Assembly: GCA_023014365.1 (NCBI GenBank)
Contig: JAEBUN010000052.1
Location: 177,920 to 241,919 of the forward strand
DNA from: Lepiota brunneoincarnata
Lineage: Eukaryota > Basidiomycota > Agaricomycetes > Agaricales > Agaricaceae
Direction: 5' to 3'
Length of the DNA stretch: 64,000 bases
Shown here: one piece after another, positions 57,361-64,000 of the stretch
Layout: every line of letters starts with the position of its first letter
How positions within the stretch are numbered: the first letter of the stretch is position 1
Made by a program: the position numbers and the translations under genes
Notes under the pieces: generated by a model
Told to the model about the DNA's origin: nothing
Databases searched by the model: none
Seen by the model: only the letters and a program-made list of their open reading frames with translations

Positions 57361-58144
57361 TCATCCCCCTCGACTGCACCACAGGTTCCCGATGGCCCTG
57401 GAGGCGGACTAGACGCGATCGTGGATTTGGGCTGGCAGGAGACCAAGGGCGGAGACGATACCGGGGGCAATGGCTAGTACATTTTCATTGAGAAAGTCAC
57501 ATCACCAATGGTATTTGAGGCCACACCCTGGATGAGAAGTGGGTAAAACAGCGGGAACTTGTGGGGAGTGTGAGGCGCGAGCCGACTGAGATACCTAACG
57601 TAGATGCTGCCTCTGTCATATTTCTTAACCGTATGCGAGAAAGCATTAGAAGCGCATCATTGGGTAGTTAGTCATCTAGTTCCCAACCCTGGCAGCCTAC
57701 ACACCCCACCAGATCCCGACTATGTTTTCCTCGCCAAAACTCCAATGAATCTGTACAGTACGCCTCTTCTCTGCCTGGTGTTAAGTGCATGGACACAATC
57801 CAGGACCTCGCAACCCAAAAATTCTCCTTGTGGGCTTGATTTCGACGCCAAACTACACTGTACAGATACATTGCCTCACTTCGCATTCAACTTCCCGCTT
57901 TCTTTTTATCCCGGCTACTATTATTACATCTTTCATTGCGTTTTGATCTCTGTGCCCTCGCCTTTGTCCCCTCGTTTACACCTCCTCCAGCTGGCGCCGT
58001 TGTGGGCTGACTTTTTATCGCCACATCTTGCCGCCATTCGTTAATCTCTCGCCACCATGGGCTGGTGGTCCCAGTTATCGGTCATTGTATTTTGTTGCCG
58101 TGTGGGGGCGTTATTGTTATTCCTATCCGTTGGCTATGTTGACT
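57361..58144. other. Spacer between duplicated copies
   Basis: A 146-codon plus frame at 57604-58044 is open but shows no domain or counterpart in the other copy. I do not call it a gene. Confidence 0.35.
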
Positions 58145-58650
58145 TTGCGTCCAGCGTTGCTCTGGGGTTGACTGCTGTTGGTCACTATATAATCAGTACT
58201 GTTACGAACAGATCGGAAAGTAAGGGGATTCAACCACTTTTTATCTCCGTATACGATTGGTTTCTTATTGGCGCACTGCCAGTAACTGGGCCCAGAGATA
58301 GCAGACGGTGCCGGGGATAGTGTTTAGAAGAGACGATATCTTTCGTCTTTTTATGGCTTGCTGCTAGCCAATCACGTGTTCAGTGGAAGCCGAAAAAATG
58401 CAAGGGTCAGACACATGACCAGTCGATAGCAGCCTAACAGTAAAGGTGCGGATCTAAACCCGATCTGATAACGCACGTAATTTACAGTATATTCCCGTAT
58501 ATCTCTACGGCGCCCCCCGGAGATATTCCTAGTAGAGGTCGGCCTGAAGCGCACGTAAGCCTCCCACAACACCGAATATCCCACAGAAACCCCCAATACC
58601 ATTGAGATTCATCCCGGTGTTTGCAGGCTACTAGATTGTTCGAGAGGAGA
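58145..58650. repeat. Duplicated segment, right copy
   Basis: Counterpart of 55040-55610, just downstream of the right-hand gene copy. Confidence 0.75.
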
Positions 58651-58989
58651 CATGTATGCGCATGGAGTTAGCTCTATTACTTATGGTTTCAGCCCTACGG
58701 ATCTATCAGAATCGCGGGCAGGGAGAAAAAAACGGTTCTCTTATACATATCAAATAGCCCTGGGCGGCCCAGGATTTCATCAAAGCACATGACCCCGCAG
58801 GCTGCAGCGTGGAGGGGGGGTGGCAAACAAACGACTCCTCGAATGGCTGGATTTGCCGCGTCCCCCCGTGTTCATTAAACCTATGCAAAATTTACGATAT
58901 AGAGACTCAACTATACAAGGGGTAAGTACCATCCTACATTACTCCGATACCTCGGAGAATCTCCCCACCATTGCCCAAGGACATCAACG

Positions 58990-61079
58990 CTAGGGCACCC
59001 TTCGCTGGATCATAGGAATACAGATAGATTCCCTGAGAGTGTCAATCTGGGAGACTGGTCGTGTCCCGTCCAGAGTGGCACGATTGTCGGGGCCCTGGAA
59101 AGGTGATTTCTGAGGAACATGGGACCAGTCAACATGTTCTTTGGAGAGGAATAGTTTGAGGAACCCAATATCAACATCCTGGCCGTCTCGAAGGAAGTAG
59201 GGCCGCGCGTACGTCTCGTTACCTCCATATCCAATTGCGAGTGTATCCCTGGCGGGAAGTGGAGCGGTGTTCTGGTTTGGCGGCGATTGATAGTACGCGT
59301 CTGGAATGGGAAAAAAAAATGAGGATTTTTCACCACGAGGTAACCCGTAAGATTTTGACTTACCGATGCTCAAGTCACTATGATCAAAGTAAAACAGTGC
59401 AGGGTAGAGAGGCGTATCGCCATTGTTTCGAATCTTCACTCCGTATACCATGGTATCCGAATCCTTTCCAATCTCCAGTTCAATAACATTGTTGTTGCGA
59501 ACGAGGTTCGGTCCGACTGATTCATACTTGGGCAGGAAATCGTCGTCGAAATCATCAGACTCGAGCGCCCGCGTGAACTTGACTTCGATTTGCTGTTGAA
59601 TATCACTCTTTGGATTCCTTTGGCGAAGGTGACGATAATAATGTGTAGCTGCACGAATGATTGGAAGGACGGTCTGGCTGTCTTTGTCGAGGGTGAAAGG
59701 CATGCGTGTAAAGCCCCATCGTCTGGTGGCGGGGTCCAGGATGTTGAAGACGATCTTCTCGTTCTCGAGTGCAATTCCAATATCAGCTTGTTCCTTCTCA
59801 ACCAGCTTGACACCATTCTCGGCAGCGATGTCTTGGCGCAGTAGGGTGAGCTCTTCGTCCATTTCGATATGAAGCCATAGATCTTCCCCGACTTCTTCTC
59901 CAACATCAGGGTGAGAGGAAGGGCCCGCGAAGGGCGGTGGACTCGTCGTCGTTGTATCGTCCTCAAGGTCCCAAGGTGGTTCGACGTCCTCCCAGCTGTG
60001 TGTGTGTGAGAGAGAGAAAAAGTGTTCTCATCTTTCAATTCCGAACCTGGGAGCTTGATCGACTCACCTGTCGAGTCCGCCTGGCGTTGGGGTACTTCCG
60101 CGAAATACGTCCCAAAATTTACGAGGAGGCCTCTGGAGTTTGTACAGAGGAACGTAGGTGGCCCCCGATTCGCCCCCGTGACGACAGAGGCCGGTAGCAG
60201 ATTTGGATAACCACTTGAAACCGCCTTGTCCCCCCGCGCTTATGCCTGGTATTGAAGTAGGTACCTGGGCGATAAACGACACTGTAAACGCTTCTTGGGC
60301 TAATTTCACACGTTAGATATGTATAGACTCGTCGAATGTATGATAATGGACTTACCCTGGACAGAAAGGTGCATTAGATATGCTGGGCAAGAAATCACCT
60401 CGGTAACGACATATTTTCCTTTCAGAGGATCCGGTCGAGACTGCAAGAGTTTGATGATGCGTTCGTCGTTTGGAAGACTGGTGTACCTCGGTTTGTGCAT
60501 GATCAATACAGCTCCTCGTGCGGTGGCTTCAAACTGGAAGTCCACTTTGAACCCGGCATCTACCACAGCCGCTAGATTGCTACAAGAGAATAAAGTTGCA
60601 TTCACAGTATGGATAGGAGGAGGAACGGGCCACATACACTTTGGGCTCTGCGCTGATTTCCTGCACTCTCACGCTTTCGGATGTGATCGTGAGTCGTTCA
60701 TCGCCTCGCTCCTGTACGTGAGGGGCAAGTGCAGGATCGTCCGGGTCGAGTAAACCCCAGTTGTAGATGGAGCCCTTCCCAGTTGAATTCGCCTGTATAT
60801 TCGTCGATCGTTCCATAATCGCCAACCTGTGTTTTTCGTTGGTTAGCTATCTCTGTTGCTGAAACCAGTGGGTAAGTCAGCACGTACTTTGATGGGTTTT
60901 GGCGGGTCCCAGTTGGTCCACTTTGCTGCGGTTTTGTAGATGAGATGAATAAACTTTTGCGAGTCCGACTTCCTCATCACGGCGGGTGTAGTAGGGGACA
61001 AAGGGATGCAGGTGATCGATGGGTCCTCAGCTGATTGACGCCCATAGATGATTACCACTTTGGGGAATAGCTGAGCCAA
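58990..61079 (-). CDS. Unrecognised multi-exon gene (duplicated), with one frameshift
   Basis: Exons on the minus strand: about 61079-60890 (AVMRKSDSQKFIHLIYKTAA; ends PPKPIK|GTACGT), about 60830-60643 (VGDYGTIDEYTGEFNWEG), about 60596-60358 (NLAAVVDAGFKVDFQFEATA), about 60305-60065 (SATGLCRHGGESGATYVPLY), 60010-59365 and the last to 58990 (LRDGQDVDIGFLKLFLSKEH; ends IQRRVP). The C-terminal part recalls the tail of basidiomycete caspase-domain proteins, but no caspase core was seen, so I give no function. An extra G near 60773 breaks the frame between WEG and SIYNW; the decayed left copy lacks it. The true start is not clear. Confidence 0.5.
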
Positions 61080-61145
61080 ATGATGAAGTCATCATTGGAG
61101 TAGCGATGGCCATCCAACACCGCTGTTCATAACTTCCCGCTCTCC

Positions 61146-62451
61146 ATGTCTTTACTTCGAGCCTTCAAAATAAAAGCACCAAGAACTATTTCCCTGTCGC
61201 GGGCAAGTCAGGCATTTTCGACAGTCCGAACAACGCACGACAAAGGCTTCTCGTTCCTGCCAGCCAACGCTCTACCACCCAAACCACGCAAAACGGGGTT
61301 AACTGAAATCCGTGGCCCGTACTACGCGCCAGTCACTCAGACGTATCTTGATGAATTGCTCAAAGACTGGGGTGAATTTGTTGATGGAGTCAAATTCGCC
61401 GGAGGTTCGTTCAGTTTGATGCCCCAAAAGAGATTGAGAGAGTTGATTCATATTGCACATGAGCATGGTAGGTTTGTTGGGTTTCGTGTGTCTAATTCTC
61501 GGAGCAAGGGGTAACCGGTACTATCTGAAGGTTGCTACGTTAGTACAGGCGGGTTTATAGAGCGTGTTTTATCCGTCTCAGCTGGGAATCGGTCCGTCAT
61601 CGAGAATTATTTGCGCACCTGCCGTGACTTTGGGTATGTTATTGGTTACCTGCTGGTGCCATGCTTATCAGCGTAGGTTCGACGTATTAGAAATCTCTTC
61701 AGGCTTCTTGTCTATCCCAACCGATGATTGGGCTTCGTTGGTTGAACTAACTGCGTCGTATGGTCTTAAACCCAAACCGGAAATTGGCATCCAGTTGAGA
61801 CCCCCCTTTATTTTCTTTTAATCTGCAAAAACACCTCTCGTTGACAAATCCCAAGGTGGGGAGCAGGTGGTGATGCTTCCGTTGCAGAACTAGAAGCTGC
61901 GGGCACGAGAGATCCGAAATGGTTAATTGACCGAGCCAATCGGTTCCTCAATGCTGGTGCACATGTGCGTATTTTCCTTTCGCTCCTTCCAAAACGCCTC
62001 ATTCCCATGCCAAACAAAACCCTATGGGCCCGTTTCAGATGATAATGATTGAAAGCGAAGGAATCACGGAAAATGTGAAAGAATGGCGGACAGACGTGAT
62101 TTCGGCTATCACATCCGCTCTTCCTCAAGACAAGATCATGTAAGTACCTTTATAGGACAATTCCTTCCCCCCCATTTACCCCGGAATAATCATGGACTTT
62201 TCAGGTTTGAAGCTGCTGATCCCGAAGGTCAGTTCTATTGTATTTGCGCAGAATAGTCGGATGACGAGCCGGGCTGCCCTACATTAGTTTTCGCTTATCA
62301 CATTCAAAATCAAGGGGCGACTGCGAATCTGTTTGTTGACCACAGCCAAATTGTCCAATTGGCTTGCTTGAGGAAAGGTATATGGGGCACCGGTGATACC
62401 TTCTCTCGTATTATTACGTTTGAGGGACCCCAAGGCGCAAAGAAAGCGTGA
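61146..62451 (+). CDS. Phosphosulfolactate synthase / HSA32-like protein
   Basis: Seven exons can be placed with GT-AG introns that keep frame: 61146-61467, 61549-61633, 61677-61793, 61856-61964, 62039-62139, 62205-62227 and 62288-62451, giving 306 residues. The N-terminus looks mitochondrial (Arg/Ser/Ala-rich, few acids). Family signatures are TGLTEIRGPYYAPVTQTYLD, VKFAGGSFSLMP, FDVLEISSGFLSIP, IQWGAGGDAS and HMIMIESEGITENV, ending NLFVDHSQIVQLACLRKGIW. The family (ComA) adds sulfite to phosphoenolpyruvate in coenzyme M synthesis; plant and fungal members such as heat-stress protein HSA32 have other or unknown roles, so the activity here is not claimed. It is divergent from the gene on its left, with about 70 bp between them. 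Confidence 0.85.
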
Positions 62452-62754
62452 GGTAATTGACCAGGCGACCAGACGTTGGACTGCATATGATAAGTACCCA
62501 GTTCGGACTTGAAATTGATTTCCTTGGGCCATAGCCCCTCCTGTAGTTGCTATAATCGAAAATATGTGTCGTCTTCGAGACCAGGTTTTGACCAGTAGTC
62601 TTGTAGGATGTGATTCTTCGGGGAGTTGATTTTTTTTAGCGAACGGAGCACCCTATCTATACCTGCCTTGGTGGGCTCGAGAAAGGTTGTTCCCATAGAC
62701 CTTTTTCAGCAATTTAAGTCATGGAGGCAAACCCACTCTACGTAGGGTCTTTCT
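62452..62754. other. Downstream region of the HSA32-like gene
   Basis: No gene seen. A short T-run lies at about 62629-62638. Confidence 0.35.
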
Positions 62755-63030
62755 CATCCTGGACAACATGGCATGCGAGATGAATGGACCAGCTGCCGGT
62801 CGCCTTGTAGTCCAGTACTCGCTGTCCTGTTGCCTCTTCATCCCGAAGCGCCCGGAATCCCCACCTACTGTCATCAGAGAAAAGCTCTTCTAGTTTCTTC
62901 GTTTTGTTTGCCCTGTCACCCGGAAGTAAGCTTTGATCTGATGTGTTCGGTCACGGAAATATCACCGAATTGATTGAATGGCTCTCGGCTCACTGCTCTT
63001 GCCCCGAGGAGCGTAGTACGAGTGCCACCA
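62755..63030 (-). pseudogene. CHAT-domain gene fragment
   Basis: The DNA resembles 8815-9080 of the CHAT gene (shared words such as GGCATGGCATGCGAG, CAGAGAAAAGC and CACTGCTCTTGCC). It corresponds to the segment between the substrate-side strands and the catalytic His, in the same strand sense. Stops and frame changes are present and neither the TPR part nor the catalytic Cys region is included. Confidence 0.7.
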
Positions 63031-63054
63031 AAACGAGGCGAGGTCGGCGGGGGG

Positions 63055-63228
63055 TAGAGCCTGGCCCTACACTAGTTTTTCGCTCATCACATTCGAAATC
63101 AAGGGGCGACGGGCGAATTTGTTTGTTGACCACATAGCCAAATTGTTTCCAGTTGGCTTGTTGGAGGAAAGGTATGTGGGGCACCGGTGATACTTTCTCT
63201 CGTATTGTTATGTTTGAAGGTCCCGGTG
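63055..63228 (+). pseudogene. Duplicated last exon of the HSA32-like gene
   Basis: Repeats 62270-62440 including the splice acceptor (CCCTACACTAG|TTTTTCGC against CCCTACATTAG|TTTTCGC), VDH, and GTGDTFSRIV. Small indels break the frame (an extra T after the acceptor; ACATAGCC for ACAGCC). Confidence 0.8.
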
Positions 63229-63294
63229 GGTCCCCTCGATGGATATCCATGGAGGAATAACAAAACAATTGTACAGAACCTATCAGGACATCCC

Positions 63295-63375
63295 TCGCTT
63301 CTATCATCAGGCATGAATAAAATAAATCCGAGGAGCAACAGCCCAAAACAAATGTATGATCGAAGCTTCCCTACG
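63295..63375. repeat. Direct repeat, left copy
   Basis: ATGAATAAAATAAATCCGAG and the following 45 bp recur at 63872-63955 with a few changes. Both are preceded by CTTCTATCATCAG and end AGCTTCCCTAC. Spacing about 580 bp. Confidence 0.8.
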
Positions 63376-63428
63376 CACTCCTGGCGTATGACCATTTCCG
63401 TATGTGCAATATCTTTTGATCACATGCT

Positions 63429-63544
63429 AAAATATCAGACAAGGATATTACAACCATGGATATCATGAATACGCAATTGCTCAAGGCCAGGTCGCAATTG
63501 GATATTAATTGTATTCACAGTAGTGATACCTTTGTCTGATATTT
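63429..63544. repeat. Imperfect hairpin, MITE-like
   Basis: AAATATCAGACAAGG at 63429-63443 and CCTTTGTCTGATATTT at 63529-63544 are inverted copies (one extra base), with further partial inverted matches inside (GAATACGCAATTG; CAATTGGATATTAATTGTAT). No target duplication was established. Confidence 0.5.
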
Positions 63545-63871
63545 CACCATGTATCTCATGTTCAAATATAGTCATACACCAGCAGTGACATCGGTTTGTG
63601 TACTGGTTTGGGGCCTGGGCTGGGCAGGAGACATCACCATCCCCAAATCACTGGTCATGTGCCTATTGTCAGGACTTTGAAATAGGTGGAGCATTTGGAA
63701 ATTCTGAATTTTCAGAGGAATGATTTGGCTCCACACACAGGTAGGGTTTAACCCCTAGAGCAGGTGGATAGATCGCTTGGTTGTCAGATTGCGATCCACT
63801 CGTCTCCCTATGCATTTAAGCATTACAATCCTTGAGGTGTTCTGGCAACATACTCTCCCACCACCCTCACT

Positions 63872-63955
63872 TCTATCATCAGCCGTGAGCATGAATAAAA
63901 TAAATCCAAAGAGCAACAGCCCACCAAATGTATGATTGGAGCTTCCCTACATCTA
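63872..63955. repeat. Direct repeat, right copy
   Basis: Partner of 63295-63375. The pair may be the ends of a small element or a local duplication. Confidence 0.8.
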
Positions 63956-64000
63956 TTTGTGTACTGATTAGATGCCAGCCACTTAACGGTACAAGGGGGG

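Noticed and set aside
57604..58044. 146-codon plus-strand frame
   Set aside because: No domain, no counterpart in the other duplicated copy, and no intron signals.
1..64000. tRNA, rRNA, CRISPR or bacterial operon features
   Set aside because: None was seen; introns, element types and gene families are fungal.

Overview
The window is fungal chromosomal DNA. Host genes have short GT-AG introns of about 50-80 nt, and the families present are an NB-ARC/TPR protein with an MLKL-like N-terminus, a CHAT/TPR protein, and Ty3/gypsy, Tc1/mariner and pogo elements. This suggests an Agaricomycete basidiomycete, perhaps a Rhizoctonia-like Cantharellales species; that is inference from gene style. No rRNA, tRNA or CRISPR was seen.

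Layout. 1-365: 3' end of a GNAT acetyltransferase. 2143-7051 (-): a broken NLR-type STAND gene (MLKL-like N-terminus, NB-ARC, about 14 TPRs) split by a solo LTR that carries a second solo LTR. 8434-11915 (-): an apparently intact TPR-CHAT (caspase-fold) gene. 13072-15003: a second copy of the outer solo LTR, holding a Tc1/mariner element. 15014-15400: a decayed kinase-like fragment. 15654-18759: remains of a gypsy element and two further LTRs. 18760-46191: an array of one very large Ty3/gypsy family. It contains a 16-kb copy on the minus strand (18760-34774), an orphan 3' part (34775-40089) and a gag-pro-pol copy on the plus strand (40090-46191). 46192-49007: gag remnant and LTRs of another family. 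49343-53158: a pogo/CENP-B-type DNA transposon with both TIRs and TA target duplication. 55040-61080: tandemly duplicated and partly decayed copies of an unrecognised gene. 61146-62451: a phosphosulfolactate-synthase/HSA32-like gene with six introns, followed by fragments of a CHAT gene and of its own last exon.

The most unusual object is the large gypsy family. Its 1.3-kb LTRs carry open frames. Gag, Pro and Pol lie in three frames joined by two candidate -1 slippery sites (G GGT TTC and A AAT TTT), the same in both copies. Between pol and the 3' LTR it carries two intron-containing genes on the opposite strand; one encodes a six-cysteine cluster spaced like a Zn(II)2Cys6 domain. The whole element (LTRs, introns, coding sequence) is studded with the exact palindrome TAAGCTTA, about 46 times in 27 kb by hand count, against one elsewhere in the window and none in the elements nested inside it. 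A second LTR family (698-702 bp, three full copies) encodes a conserved acidic protein of about 122 residues that starts 5 nt into the LTR.

All positions, counts and splice sites were read by eye. No database or alignment was run.
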